This document shows positions 23,951 through 33,155 of a DNA stretch of 64,000 nt, one piece after another. The translations under genes were made by a program, and so were the position numbers. The notes beneath the pieces are model-generated. The model was not told the origin of the DNA. It saw only the letters and a list, made by a program, of their open reading frames with translations, and ran no database searches. The stretch comes from Amycolatopsis nalaikhensis. Lineage in GTDB: Bacteria > Actinomycetota > Actinomycetes > Mycobacteriales > Pseudonocardiaceae. The stretch covers positions 8,191,501 to 8,255,500 of the forward strand of contig NZ_CP127173.1 in NCBI RefSeq assembly GCF_030264295.1, read 5' to 3'. Within the stretch, counting starts at the first letter, position 1. Each line of letters opens with the position of its first letter.

Positions 23951-24964
23951 TGTCTCGTCCGCTGGCTGGATCTCGGCCAGCACCTGGGCAAGCTCGCGTT
24001 CGGCGGCGTCGGCCCGGGCGGTGCAGGTCCGCAGTTCGGCGCCGAGGTTCGTGGTCGTCTCGTGCATCGACCGGACGGTCTGTTCGTGCGCGGCCTGCAG
24101 CTCGGCCAACCGCTGGTCGAACCCGGCACGCAGCCGGTCGGCGTCGGCCCGCGCTCGTTCGAGAGCAGCTTCTTGCGCCCGCTTTGCCTGGGCGAGTTCT
24201 TCGCGGGTGACGTCGAGCCGTCCGGTGGCGGCGTCGGCCCGAGCCTCGGCCGCTTCGGCTCGCGAGGCGGCAGCCCGAGCCCGCTCGCGCTCCTCGTCGA
24301 GCGCAGCGCGGACGGCGGTCAGTTCGGCGGTCAACGTGGCGATGGTGGCGGCCCGCTCACCGGCCAGAGCCGCGGTGGCGTCCGCCCGGTCGGCGACCCG
24401 CACCAGCTCATCCCGGACCGCCGCCAGCTGGCCTTCTGCTCGCTGCTGCTCCTGCACGGCGGCGCGCCGGGCCGCGCGGTCCTCGTCGCGCTCCCGGAGG
24501 GCCGCGGCTTTCTCCTTCTCGGCGGCCTCGGCTTGGGCGACAGCTTCCTCGGCCGCGCGCTTCGCCTGGGCGGTTTCGGCTTCGGCGAGCCCGCGCTGAC
24601 GGCGGTGGTCGTCGGCTTCGGCCAGGGCGGCGTCCCGTTCGGCGAGGGCGGTGGCCGTGGTCGCCTCGAGCTGGTGGCGCAGCGTCGTGAGCGTCTCGAT
24701 GAGCCCCTGGGCCGGTTCGAGCACCCGGTCGACCTGATCGGCCAGCGCCGTGACGGCGGTGTCGTCCAGCTCTGTGTCGCTCTCCCGCAACGACTCGGCG
24801 TCCGACAGCACGGCCTCGGCGTCGCGGCAGCTGAGGTTGCGGCGACCCCAGGTCTTCCCGTCCTGACAGAAGCGTGCTCGGCTTCCCCGTCCCACCGCCG
24901 GTGGCAGCGGCGCTCCACATCGCCGGTATTCGCACACCCGCGTCTGACCTGCGTCTTCCGTCAT
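23942..24964 (-). CDS. Protein with N-terminal zinc-finger-like domain and long coiled coil
   Basis: The 340-aa protein opens with a Cys-rich module, CEYRRCGAPLPP ... RFCQDGKTWG ... LSCRD (residues about 11-47), which could bind one zinc ion. From about 65 to 335 it is a continuous Ala/Glu/Arg-rich coiled coil. The layout recalls KfrA-like DNA-binding coiled-coil proteins, but that is only architectural similarity. It may act with the tyrosine recombinase at 26772. The upstream sequence is unusually AT-rich for this window. Function unknown. Confidence 0.75.
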   Translation of the reverse strand: MTEDAGQTRVCEYRRCGAPLPPAVGRGSRARFCQDGKTWGRRNLSCRDAEAVLSDAESLRESDTELDDTAVTALADQVDRVLEPAQGLIETLTTLRHQLEATTATALAERDAALAEADDHRRQRGLAEAETAQAKRAAEEAVAQAEAAEKEKAAALRERDEDRAARRAAVQEQQRAEGQLAAVRDELVRVADRADATAALAGERAATIATLTAELTAVRAALDEERERARAAASRAEAAEARADAATGRLDVTREELAQAKRAQEAALERARADADRLRAGFDQRLAELQAAHEQTVRSMHETTTNLGAELRTCTARADAAERELAQVLAEIQPADETLK

Positions 24965-25080
24965 GATCAGACCCTATCAAAGCTTCTGATCAGAACTAGA
25001 AGGCACTGTTTAAAATCAGAACAGAACACGATGACGGACTGAATTTGGATAAGGTCACATATCCCAACTCAGGACGGCCC
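24964..25080 (-). promoter_or_regulatory. AT-rich upstream region of the coiled-coil gene with TGATCAG dyad
   Basis: TGATCAG (24964-24970) and CTGATCA (24986-24992) form 7-bp inverted arms beside the start codon. The region up to about 25080 has many A/T runs (GTTTAAAATCAG, GAATTTGG) unlike its surroundings. No gene is seen between 24965 and 25132. Confidence 0.5.
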
Positions 25081-25132
25081 AGGACGCCGAGAGAGCGAAA
25101 TCAGGCCCCGAAAAACTGGGTACCCCCGGACG

Positions 25133-26335
25133 TCAACCCCGGGTTGACGCCGCGGCGCGCTTGCGTTCGAGGAGAGCCCGCTCGGCGGAGTTGCGCGTGA
25201 GACCGATCGCCGTCGTGTACGCGGCCACCGCCTCCTCCGCCCGGCCGAGCCGCTCGAGCAGATCCGCGCGGATCGCGTGGTAGAGCGGGAACCGCGGCAG
25301 GTCGAGGTCCGCCACCAGCGCCAGCCCCGCCGCCGGGCCGTCGACCTCGGCCACCGCGACCGCCCGGTTCAGCGCCACCACCGGTGTCGGCGTGACGGCC
25401 AGCAGCTGGTCGTACAGGGCCTTGACCTGCGTCCAGTCCGTCGGCGGGTCGGTGTGGACGGCCTGGATCGCCGCCTGGATCTGGTACGGCCCCGGACGGC
25501 CGCGGCGCAGGCACCGGCGGACGATCTCGTGGCCCTCGGCGATCAAGTCCTTGTCCCAGCGGGAGCGGTCCTGGTCGGCCAGCAGCACCAGGTCGCCGTC
25601 GGGGCTGGTGCGGGTGGCGCGCCGGGCGTCGATGAGGAGCATCAGCGCGAGCAGGCCCCACACCTCGGGCTCGTCCGGCATCAGGGCGGCCAGGACGCGG
25701 GCGAGCCGGATCGCCTCGCGGCACAGGTCTTCGCGGACCAGCTCCTCCCCCGCGCTGGCCGCGTACCCCTCGGTGAAGATCAGGTACAGCACCCCCAGCA
25801 CCGCGGCCAGCCGGGCGGGCAGGTCGGCGTCGCGCGGGACGCGGTACGGGATCCCGGCGTCGCGGATCTTGTTCTTCGCGCGGACGATCCGCTGGGCCAT
25901 CGTGGGCTCGGCGACCAGGAACGCGCTCGCGATCTCCGCGGTGGTCAGGCCGCCGAGGAGCCGCAACGTCAACGCGACCTGAGCCGCCGGGGCCAGCGCC
26001 GGGTGGCAGCAGGTGAAGATCAGCCGGAGCCGTTCGTCGGGCACGGCGCCCTCCTCCACGTGCTCAGTCTCTGCGTGCAGCAGCGCCGCTTGGGCGTGCT
26101 TGTCCGCCCGGACGGCCTCGCGGCGGAGCCGGTCGATTCCGCGGTTGCGGGCGGTGGTGATGATCCAGCCCGCCGGGCTCGGTGGGAGCCCGGCGGACGG
26201 CCACCGCCGGACGGCTTCGGCGAACGCGTCCTGGACGGCTTCTTCGGCGACGTCGATATTCCCGAAGACGCGCACCAGGACCGACACCGCGCGGCCGTAC
26301 TCCGCGGCGAAGACCCGCTCGATCTCGGAGGTCAT
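25133..26335 (-). CDS. ECF42-type RNA polymerase sigma factor (second copy)
   Basis: The 400-aa protein has region 2 (IDVAEEAVQDAFAEAVRRWP), region 4 (LTTAEIASAFLVAEPTMAQR) and the ECF42 C-terminal extension with FTCCHPALAPAAQV, LYLIFTEGYAASAG and TPR-like repeats. It lies directly downstream of a DGPF gene with an ATGA overlap (26332-26335). The gene order is DGPF then sigma, unlike the 18 kb copy. A role as a stress sigma factor controlling its own DGPF gene is inferred from the group. Confidence 0.93.
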   Translation of the reverse strand: MTSEIERVFAAEYGRAVSVLVRVFGNIDVAEEAVQDAFAEAVRRWPSAGLPPSPAGWIITTARNRGIDRLRREAVRADKHAQAALLHAETEHVEEGAVPDERLRLIFTCCHPALAPAAQVALTLRLLGGLTTAEIASAFLVAEPTMAQRIVRAKNKIRDAGIPYRVPRDADLPARLAAVLGVLYLIFTEGYAASAGEELVREDLCREAIRLARVLAALMPDEPEVWGLLALMLLIDARRATRTSPDGDLVLLADQDRSRWDKDLIAEGHEIVRRCLRRGRPGPYQIQAAIQAVHTDPPTDWTQVKALYDQLLAVTPTPVVALNRAVAVAEVDGPAAGLALVADLDLPRFPLYHAIRADLLERLGRAEEAVAAYTTAIGLTRNSAERALLERKRAAASTRG

Positions 26336-26676
26336 CCGGCGAACGGCCGCACCTCGACCGGCAGCGGGGCGACGGCGTCGGCGAGGCGGCCGCCCCACTC
26401 GAGCGCCGCGTCGAGGTCGGGCGCGGTGATGATCGTGAACCCGCCGAGGTGCTCCCGGCCTTCGGTGAACGGGCCGTCGGTGACGAGCGTTTCGCCGTCG
26501 GCCGCCCGCAGCACGGTGGCCGTGGACGGCGGGTGCAGGCCGCCCGCGAACACCCACGCCCCGGCGGCCTTGAGGTCGGCGTTGAGCGTGTCGAGCTTCG
26601 CCATCACCTTGTCGAGCACTTCCGGCGGCGGGGTCGGGCCGTCGGGCTGGTAGATGCTGAGCAGGTACTGCTTCAT
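26332..26676 (-). CDS. YCII-related protein of the DGPF family (second copy)
   Basis: The 114-aa protein begins MKQYLLSIYQPDGPTPPPEV and contains TDGPFTEGREHLGGF at about residues 66-80. It forms a two-gene operon with the ECF42 sigma factor downstream. Its start faces the divergent tyrosine recombinase at 26772. Confidence 0.93.
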   Translation of the reverse strand: MKQYLLSIYQPDGPTPPPEVLDKVMAKLDTLNADLKAAGAWVFAGGLHPPSTATVLRAADGETLVTDGPFTEGREHLGGFTIITAPDLDAALEWGGRLADAVAPLPVEVRPFAG

Positions 26677-26771
26677 GACGTCTCCCTCGGGTCGGTGCGT
26701 TCACCGGTGACACGAACGGCACCCGGCCGGATCGACAGCGTCCCGGGATCATCTTCCCGTAACCTCGGCGC

Positions 26772-27800
26772 GTGCCCGAGCTGGAACCGGTGATCGACGC
26801 GAGTCCCCAGGAACGGCTGGCGCTGCTGGACGAAGCCGCCGCCCGGCACGTCGAGGACCAGCGCCCGCCCAACACGCTCAAGGCCTACGCCCAGGACTGG
26901 CAGGTCTGGTGCGACTACACCGCCGAAGCCGGGATCCCGACGCTGTCGGCGTCGATCGGGGCGCTGACGGGGTTCGTCGTGTGGCTGGAACGCGGCCGCA
27001 CCCTGCGCCCGGACGAGCGAACGGTGCCCGAGGTCCCGGAACGCGCCGCCCCGGCGGCGCCGTCGACGATCGAACGACGCCTCACCGGTGCACTCGCCGG
27101 GCTCCGGCACCACAAGGTCGTCGTCGATCCCGAGGCGAGCCGCGCAGCGTGGCGGGCGCTGAAGGGGTACCGGCAGCGCTTGGCCCGCGAGGGTATCCAG
27201 CGCGGCCGCGGCAAGGCCACGATGGTGACGCTCGCGGATTTGCGAGCGATGTCGCGGGCCTGCCCCGACACCCTCGCCGGCGCACGCGACCGGGCGATGC
27301 TGCTGATCGGCTTCCCGATCGCCGCGCGCTGCTCGGACCTGGCGAACCTGCTGGTCACGGACGTGCAGCCGGTCGACGACCGGGGGCTGTCGGTGACCGT
27401 GCGGCACGGCAAGAGCACCGGCGACATGGTCGTCCCGCGCCGGGAAAACCCCGACACCGACCCGGTGCGGGCGTGGCACGCGTGGCGGTCCGGGGCCGGG
27501 ATCACCGAGGGCGCCGCGTTCCGCCGGGTCGACCGGCACGGCAACGTCGGCGAGCCCGCGTTGACCACCACGGGGGTCAACCAGATCCTGACCCGGGCGG
27601 GGGTCCGGGCTGGGCTGCCGTACCCGGTGACGGGGCATTCCCTGCGGTCCGGGTTCGCCACCGAGGCCCGGCGGGCCGGAGCGGACGACCTCGCGATCGC
27701 CGACCAGGGCCGCTGGGTGCGCGGCAGCCGCGCGCTCTACGAGTACATCCGGCGGGTCGACCAGTGGAACGACAACGCCGCAGGTGTGCTCGATCTCTGA
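26772..27800 (+). CDS. Tyrosine-type site-specific recombinase/integrase
   Basis: The 342-aa protein has a SAM-like core-binding domain (about residues 18-105, RPPNTLKAYAQDWQVWCDYT) and a catalytic domain with R in AARCSDL, K in RHGKST, HxxR as HSLRSGF, the second H position as W in GRWVRGS and the nucleophile Y in ALYEYIR. It cuts and rejoins DNA at specific sites. No att sites were recognised. TAACCT lies 6 nt before the GTG, implying a leaderless message. It may be a domesticated recombinase or the remains of an integrated element. Confidence 0.93.
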   Translation: MPELEPVIDASPQERLALLDEAAARHVEDQRPPNTLKAYAQDWQVWCDYTAEAGIPTLSASIGALTGFVVWLERGRTLRPDERTVPEVPERAAPAAPSTIERRLTGALAGLRHHKVVVDPEASRAAWRALKGYRQRLAREGIQRGRGKATMVTLADLRAMSRACPDTLAGARDRAMLLIGFPIAARCSDLANLLVTDVQPVDDRGLSVTVRHGKSTGDMVVPRRENPDTDPVRAWHAWRSGAGITEGAAFRRVDRHGNVGEPALTTTGVNQILTRAGVRAGLPYPVTGHSLRSGFATEARRAGADDLAIADQGRWVRGSRALYEYIRRVDQWNDNAAGVLDL

Positions 27801-27861
27801 GCGAGCGGGTCCGCCTGGTGCGGGTCTCGCCGGGCAGCCGAGCCGGGTTGTGCCGACTGCC

Positions 27862-28032
27862 TCACCGGGTCAGCCGGGCCTGGGTCGCACCGACAACCTC
27901 GCCGTCGAGGCGGGCGAGCCAGCTTCCGCACACGCAGCGCACGTACTCGAGCCGGTGGGTGGCGGGGCGGGTCGCGGCGCCGGGCAGTTCGGCCAGCGGC
28001 CAGCCGCAGCGGGGGCAGGCTTCTGAATTCAT
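27862..28032 (-). CDS. Small zinc-ribbon protein
   Basis: The 56-aa protein (MNSEACPRCGWPLAELPGAA...) has two Cys pairs, CPRCG and CVCG, about 30 residues apart, forming a likely zinc ribbon. It is divergent from the CGNR protein gene with only 25 nt between the starts. Function unknown. Confidence 0.7.
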   Translation of the reverse strand: MNSEACPRCGWPLAELPGAATRPATHRLEYVRCVCGSWLARLDGEVVGATQARLTR

Positions 28033-28057
28033 GCCCCGATCGTGGTGTAATGGTTCA

Positions 28058-28567
28058 GTGCACTTCAACCCTTACGGCGGCCCGGCCGCGCTCGTGGCCG
28101 CCGACCTGGTGAACGCGGGCTCCGCGAGCGAGCTGCTCGACGGGATGGTCCGCAACGGCATGGTCATCCCCGCCTTGACCGACGACGAGGCGGCCCGGAT
28201 CGCGGAGTGGGCCCACCGCCTGCGGCCGGTGTTCGCCGCCGAGCCCGCGGCGCGCCCCGGTCTGGTCAACGACCTGCTGGGCGAAGCGGCTTGCCGCCCC
28301 TACATCACGACCCACGACGGCAAACCACCTCACCTGCACTACTCGGCCGCCGACGCCGGACCGGTCGGCCGGGTCCGGGCGTACACCGCGGGCGGGCTGG
28401 CTCACCTGGTGTGCGAAGCCCCGGACCGCCTCGGGATCTGCCACCGCGAAGGCTGCGACACCGCCTACGTCGACACCTCCCGCAACGGCCGACGCCGGTT
28501 CTGCTCGACCCGGTGCGCGACCCGGGTGCACGTCGCCGACCACCGGGCCCGGCAGGTCAGCGCCTAG
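28058..28567 (+). CDS. CGNR zinc finger domain protein (ABATE-type)
   Basis: The 169-aa protein begins with GTG (HFNPYGGPAALVAADLVNAG) and has the N-terminal stress-sensing ABATE domain (about residues 1-115). The C-terminal zinc finger carries CHREGCDTAYVDTSRNGRRR and FCSTRCATRVHV, where the CGNR position is ATR/NGRRR-like. The family is thought to consist of DNA-binding stress regulators. It is divergent from the zinc-ribbon gene and convergent with the amidohydrolase (11-nt overlap). Confidence 0.88.
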   Translation: MHFNPYGGPAALVAADLVNAGSASELLDGMVRNGMVIPALTDDEAARIAEWAHRLRPVFAAEPAARPGLVNDLLGEAACRPYITTHDGKPPHLHYSAADAGPVGRVRAYTAGGLAHLVCEAPDRLGICHREGCDTAYVDTSRNGRRRFCSTRCATRVHVADHRARQVSA

Positions 28568-29765
28568 GCGGGGCGACGTGCACCGCCCGGCCGTCCTGGT
28601 ACACCGCCACGATCCGGTTGCCGAGGTCCTGCACGTCCAGCGGGTCGCCGTCGACGACGACGAGGTCCGCGCGCTTGCCCGGGGTCAGCGAGCCCAGCAT
28701 CTCCGCCACGCCCATCAGCTCGGCCGCCGACAGCGTCGCGGCGTGCAGGGCGTCGGCCGGGGACAGCCCCTGCTCGACCAGCAACTCCAGTTCCAGCAGG
28801 TTCTCGCCGTGCGGGAGCAACGGCGCGTCCGTGCCCATCGCGATCCGGACGCCCGCCTCGGCGGCCCGCCGCACGCTGCCGCCCGCTCGCTCGCGGATCT
28901 TCTCGGCGATGTGGTCCGGGAACGGGACACCCGCTTCGAGGGCACGCCGCAGGCCGACCCCCGCGCTGAGCGTCGGCACCAGCCAGGTCCCGCGCTCGGC
29001 CATCATCGCCAGGGTCTCGTCGTCGAGGAAGTGACCGTGCTCGATGGAGCGGACCCCGTTGCGGACCGCCGCCTTCGCGCCCTCGCCGTGGGCGTGCGCC
29101 ATGACGTGCCGCCCGGCGGCGGAGGCTTCGGTCACCATCATCGCGATCTCGTCGTCGCGGAAGTGCGGGATCTTCGGCCCGGCGCCGCTGGACACGACTC
29201 CGCCGCTGGTCGCGACCTTGATGACGTCGGCGCCCGCGCGCACCAGCTCCCGGATCTTGCGGCGGATCTCCTCGGGGCCGTCCACGATCACCGGTGGCCG
29301 GCCCGGGTGCGGCGGCAGCAGGTCCACCACGCACGTCGACGGCCACCACGGATCGCCGTGGCCACCCGTCTGGCTCAGCATGTTCAGCGAGACCTGCATG
29401 CGCGGGCCCGGCACGAGCCCGCGTTCCTGCGCGACCCGCATGCCCAGGTCCGCGCCCGCCGCGTCCCGGACCGTCGTCACCCCGGCGGCGAGCGTCTTCG
29501 CCATGTTCACGGCGCCTTCGTAGAACTGCAGCGAAAACGGCTGCTGCACGCTCTCGAAGACGTCCGAGCCGGTCATCGTCAGGTGCACGTGGCAGTCGAT
29601 CAGCCCCGGCAGCACCCCGCGGCCGGTGCAGTCGACCTCCTCGTCGCCCTCGAGGCCGCTGCCGACGTCGACGATCCACCCGTCCTCGACCGCGATGTCG
29701 GCGGAACCGGCGGTCCGCGACGCGGGGTCGTAGACGGTGCCGCCCCGGAAGACCGTGCGCTTCAC
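28557..29765 (-). CDS. Metal-dependent amidohydrolase, prolidase-like
   Basis: The 402-aa enzyme of the amidohydrolase superfamily has the metal ligands HVH (GLIDCHVHLTM), the carboxylatable Lys in DVIKVATSGG, His in AHAHGEGAK and SIEHGHF, and the catalytic Asp in MGTDAPLLPHG. This subgroup includes Xaa-Pro and Xaa-Arg dipeptidases and related amide hydrolases. It overlaps the POT transporter gene by 4 nt. The pair suggests uptake followed by cleavage of di/tripeptides or peptide-like compounds in the cytosol. Confidence 0.9.
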   Translation of the reverse strand: MKRTVFRGGTVYDPASRTAGSADIAVEDGWIVDVGSGLEGDEEVDCTGRGVLPGLIDCHVHLTMTGSDVFESVQQPFSLQFYEGAVNMAKTLAAGVTTVRDAAGADLGMRVAQERGLVPGPRMQVSLNMLSQTGGHGDPWWPSTCVVDLLPPHPGRPPVIVDGPEEIRRKIRELVRAGADVIKVATSGGVVSSGAGPKIPHFRDDEIAMMVTEASAAGRHVMAHAHGEGAKAAVRNGVRSIEHGHFLDDETLAMMAERGTWLVPTLSAGVGLRRALEAGVPFPDHIAEKIRERAGGSVRRAAEAGVRIAMGTDAPLLPHGENLLELELLVEQGLSPADALHAATLSAAELMGVAEMLGSLTPGKRADLVVVDGDPLDVQDLGNRIVAVYQDGRAVHVAPPRR

Positions 29766-31264
29766 CGCTGGGCTCCGGCGAGGCTCGCGTCCTCAGTGGA
29801 TTCGCGGCGTTCGGCCTGCCGCCGGATCAACGGGGCGATGGCGAAGAGGATCCCGGCGAGCACGACCGCGCCGAGGCCCAGCAGTCCGAAGTAGACGGCC
29901 GCCGATCCGGCGTCGTAGAACTTCACCAGCTGGGCGCCGATGCCCTGACCGGCCGCGTTGGACGACAACCACAGCCCCATGGTCTGGGTGGCGAACGCGG
30001 CGGGCGCCAGCCGCGTCGTCGCCGACAGGCCGATCGGCGACAGGCACATCTCGCCCACGGTGACCACGGCCAGGCTGCCGACCAGCCACAGTGGATTCGT
30101 GGCGCCCGGATGCTGCGCCGGCACCACGAGCAGCAGGTACGACAGGCCCGCGATCGCCAGGCCGACGGCGAACTTGTGGGCCGTCGACGGCGCCCGCCGC
30201 GACCGGTCGAACCGCAGCCACATCACCGCGAACGCCGGCGTCAGGACGATCAGTACCAAAGACCCGACCGACTGGAACCACGACGCCGGGATCGCGAACC
30301 CGAACGCGTCCAGGTCGGTGCTCTCGTCCGCGTACTGGGCGATGACCGTCGCGCCCTGCTCCTGGATGCACCAGAACGCGACGGCGGCGACGAACATGGG
30401 GATGTACCCGCGGACCCGGGCCCGCTCGGCGGCGGTCGTGCGCTTGCTGCGCAGCATGACGGTGAAGTAGGCGATCGGGAGGGCGATCGCGACGACGCTG
30501 ATGAGGTCCACGATCCCGCCCGCGTCGAGGACCCCGGTCGCGACGGCGATCGCGACCGCCCCGATGAGCGCGGCTACCCCGGCGGACACCGTGATCACCC
30601 GCGACCGCGGCGCGTCACTCAACCGCAAGGGGTTCTTCGGCGCACTGCTGCGGGGGCTGAGGTGGTGCTGGGAGCGGACGTAGACGAGCAGGCCGAGCGC
30701 CATGCCGACCGCGGCGATGCCGAAGCCGAGGTGGTAGTCGTACTCCTGGCCGACGGTGCCGACGACCAGTGGCGCGGCGACCGCCCCGACGCTGATGCCC
30801 ATGTAGTAGATGCTGAAACCGGAGTCGCGCCGCGGGTCGTCGGCGGCGTAGAGGTCGCCGACCGACGAGGAGATCGTGGGCTTGAGCAGGCCGGTGCCGC
30901 CCGCGATGAAGATCATCGACGCGAAGAGCGCTCCCGCGCCGGCGGGGATCGCCAGGCAGATGTGCCCGCACATGATCAGCACGCCACCGGTGAGCGTCGC
31001 CCGCCGGTCGCCGAGCACCCGGTCGCTGATCCAGCCGCCCAGGATCGCCGCCATGTAGGTGGCCGAACCGTAGACCGCGATCATCGACTTCGCGCTGCCC
31101 GAGTCGATGCCGAGGCCGCCGTCGAGGATCCGGTCGGTCATGTAGAACAGCAGCAACGCGCGCATGCCGTAGTAGGAAAACCGTTCCCACGCCTCGGCGA
31201 AGAACAGTCCGACCAGGCCGCGTGGCTGGCCGAAGAACGTCCGATCCGGTGGCTTGCTCCCCAT
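29762..31264 (-). CDS. Proton-dependent oligopeptide transporter (POT/PTR2 family)
   Basis: The 500-aa membrane protein has about 14 hydrophobic segments and POT-family motifs: EAWERFSYYGMRALLLFYMT, GGWISDRVLGDRR and SIYYMGISVGA. POT proteins import di- and tripeptides with protons. It is co-transcribed with the amidohydrolase downstream and divergent from a double-domain Lrp-type regulator, which probably controls it in response to an amino acid. Confidence 0.95.
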   Translation of the reverse strand: MGSKPPDRTFFGQPRGLVGLFFAEAWERFSYYGMRALLLFYMTDRILDGGLGIDSGSAKSMIAVYGSATYMAAILGGWISDRVLGDRRATLTGGVLIMCGHICLAIPAGAGALFASMIFIAGGTGLLKPTISSSVGDLYAADDPRRDSGFSIYYMGISVGAVAAPLVVGTVGQEYDYHLGFGIAAVGMALGLLVYVRSQHHLSPRSSAPKNPLRLSDAPRSRVITVSAGVAALIGAVAIAVATGVLDAGGIVDLISVVAIALPIAYFTVMLRSKRTTAAERARVRGYIPMFVAAVAFWCIQEQGATVIAQYADESTDLDAFGFAIPASWFQSVGSLVLIVLTPAFAVMWLRFDRSRRAPSTAHKFAVGLAIAGLSYLLLVVPAQHPGATNPLWLVGSLAVVTVGEMCLSPIGLSATTRLAPAAFATQTMGLWLSSNAAGQGIGAQLVKFYDAGSAAVYFGLLGLGAVVLAGILFAIAPLIRRQAERRESTEDASLAGAQR

Positions 31265-31404
31265 TGTTTTCGTCGCCCTTCGCGCCGACCCGATGATGGC
31301 GGCAGACGTTACATCCGCACACCCGGTGGTTCAAGAGACGATTCGACGATAGTTCATGCCTAGTCCCGTCGTTACGTCTTCGTTGACGTGTCCTCGTGGT
31401 CCGA

Positions 31405-31425
31405 TCGTCGACGACACGCTAGGTT
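31405..31425 (+). promoter_or_regulatory. Palindrome and -10 box before the Lrp-type gene
   Basis: TCGTCGACGA (31405-31414) is a perfect 10-bp palindrome. TAGGTT (31420-31425) lies 6 nt before the GTG at 31432, consistent with a leaderless transcript. GACGA-like elements recur through 31340-31414 and could be Lrp contacts. Confidence 0.5.
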
Positions 31426-31431
31426 GACCCC

Positions 31432-32355
31432 GTGGACGTGAACCTGGACGAGATCGACGAGCGGCTCGTCCGTGCCCTGCAGGACGACGGCCGGGCTTCC
31501 TACGAGACCCTCGCGAGCGTCGTCGGCCTCGCGCGCTCGACCACGAAAGCCCGCGTGCAGCGCCTGCTGCGCGAAGGCGCGCTCCGGCTGGTCGGCGCGA
31601 TCCACCCCGCGGTGTTCGGGCTCCACCAGCTGGGCCACGTGATCATCGAGACCGACGGCCCGGCGGGCCCGGTCGCCGACGAGGTCGCCAAGATCGACGA
31701 AGTCTCCTTCGTGACCACGACCGCCGGCCGGTTCGCCGTCACCGCCGAGCTGCGCGCGGCGGACATGGCGGCGTTCGCCCGCGGTCTCGCCCGCGTCCAG
31801 GCCGTGCCCGGGGTTCGCTCGGCGCAGACGATGACCTACCTGCGCATCTGGAAGGACCCGTACTTCCCGCCCGGGCCGCTGGAAAGTCCCGGCCCGCTGG
31901 CGGACATCGACCTCGACGCGGCCAACCACGCGTTGCTCGAGCACCTGCGGACCGACGGCCGCGCGTCGTTCGCCGACCTCGCGAGCCTGACGGGCCTGTC
32001 ACCCGGCGCGACGCGCGTGCGGGTGCTGCGGCTGCTCGAGGCGGGCGTCGTGCACGTCGGCGCCCTGGTCCGGCTGACCCCGCTGAGCCGGACCTACACG
32101 ATGGGCTTCGCGCTGACCTTCACCGGCGACGCCGAACCGGTCGCCCGGAAGGTCGCGGGCCTGGCCGAGATCGACTGCCTCGCCACCGGAGCCGGCTGGT
32201 GCGACGCGATCGGCACGATCCGCGTCGGCTCGCTCGACGAAGTGCTGGCGACGCTGGAACGCCTGCGGGCACTGCCGGGGGTGCGGACCGTCGAGGCGTG
32301 GACGCACCTGCGGGCCATCAAGGAGGAGAACGACCGGGCGGTGCCACCGGCCTGA
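31432..32355 (+). CDS. Lrp/AsnC family regulator with two tandem HTH-ligand units
   Basis: The 307-aa protein is a duplication of the usual 150-aa Lrp unit. HTH 1 is at about residues 5-55 (LASVVGLARSTTKARVQRLL) with an AsnC ligand domain to about 140. HTH 2 is at about 162-210 (LASLTGLSPGATRVRVLRLL) with a second ligand domain to 295. Such fused forms act as pseudo-dimers. It probably regulates the divergent POT-amidohydrolase operon. Confidence 0.92.
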   Translation: MDVNLDEIDERLVRALQDDGRASYETLASVVGLARSTTKARVQRLLREGALRLVGAIHPAVFGLHQLGHVIIETDGPAGPVADEVAKIDEVSFVTTTAGRFAVTAELRAADMAAFARGLARVQAVPGVRSAQTMTYLRIWKDPYFPPGPLESPGPLADIDLDAANHALLEHLRTDGRASFADLASLTGLSPGATRVRVLRLLEAGVVHVGALVRLTPLSRTYTMGFALTFTGDAEPVARKVAGLAEIDCLATGAGWCDAIGTIRVGSLDEVLATLERLRALPGVRTVEAWTHLRAIKEENDRAVPPA

Positions 32356-32378
32356 TCGGCGTGCTTAAACTGACCGAC

Positions 32379-33155
32379 ATGAGCAGGCGCTTAGTGGCAT
32401 TGGGGGACTCGTTCACCGAAGGCGTCGGGGACGACGACCCGGCCGCCCCGAACGGGGTACGCGGCTGGGCCGACCGCACGGCCGAACAGCTCGCCACCCG
32501 CGAGCCGGACTTCCGCTACGCCAACCTCGCCATCCGCGGCAAGCTGCTGGGGCAGGTGCTCGCCGAACAGCTCGAGCCCGCCCTCGCCCTGGCGCCCGAC
32601 CTCGTCACCCTCTACGCCGGCGGCAACGACCTCATGCGCCCCAAGGTCGACATCGACCGCCTGATGGCCGACTACGAGGCCGCCGTCGCCCGGATCCGCG
32701 GCACCGGGGCCCGGCTCGTGCTGTTCACCGGGGTCGACGGGGTCGAAGACGCGCTCTTCCGGAAGATGCGCGGCCGGGTCGCGATCTACAACGAGTTCGT
32801 CCGCGGCATCGCCGCCCGCCACGGCGCGCTGCTCGTGGACATGTGGGCGATGCGGCAGCTGCGCGACCGGCGGCTCTGGGCGCCGGACCGGCTGCACCTC
32901 AACGCCTTCGGCCACACCGAGGTCGCCATCGCCGTGCTGGCCGCGCTCGGGGTCGAGCACCCGCTCACCGGAGCCGAACTCGGGCCGCGCGAGGTGCTCA
33001 GCCCGGCCGCCCGCCGTCGCCAGAACCTCCAGTGGGCGCAGGAACACGCGTTGCCGTGGGTGCGGCGGCGCCTGCGGGGCGAGTCCTCCGGGGACACGAT
33101 GACCGCGAAGCGCCCGACGCTGGAGCCGGTCGGCTCAGCGCCGCTCCCCCGTTGA
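32379..33155 (+). CDS. SGNH/GDSL hydrolase
   Basis: The 258-aa esterase/lipase-type enzyme shows block I ALGDSFTEGVGD, block III AGGNDLM and block V APDRLHLNAFGH, which provide the Ser, Asn and Asp/His of the SGNH active site. It has no signal peptide, so it is cytosolic. TAAACT lies 7 nt before the ATG, suggesting a leaderless message. It overlaps the convergent TetR gene by 21 nt. Confidence 0.93.
   Translation: MSRRLVALGDSFTEGVGDDDPAAPNGVRGWADRTAEQLATREPDFRYANLAIRGKLLGQVLAEQLEPALALAPDLVTLYAGGNDLMRPKVDIDRLMADYEAAVARIRGTGARLVLFTGVDGVEDALFRKMRGRVAIYNEFVRGIAARHGALLVDMWAMRQLRDRRLWAPDRLHLNAFGHTEVAIAVLAALGVEHPLTGAELGPREVLSPAARRRQNLQWAQEHALPWVRRRLRGESSGDTMTAKRPTLEPVGSAPLPR

Noticed and set aside
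26680..28060. Integrated phage or ICE anchored by the tyrosine recombinase
   Set aside because: No excisionase, replication, capsid or transfer genes and no att-like direct repeats were seen around it.
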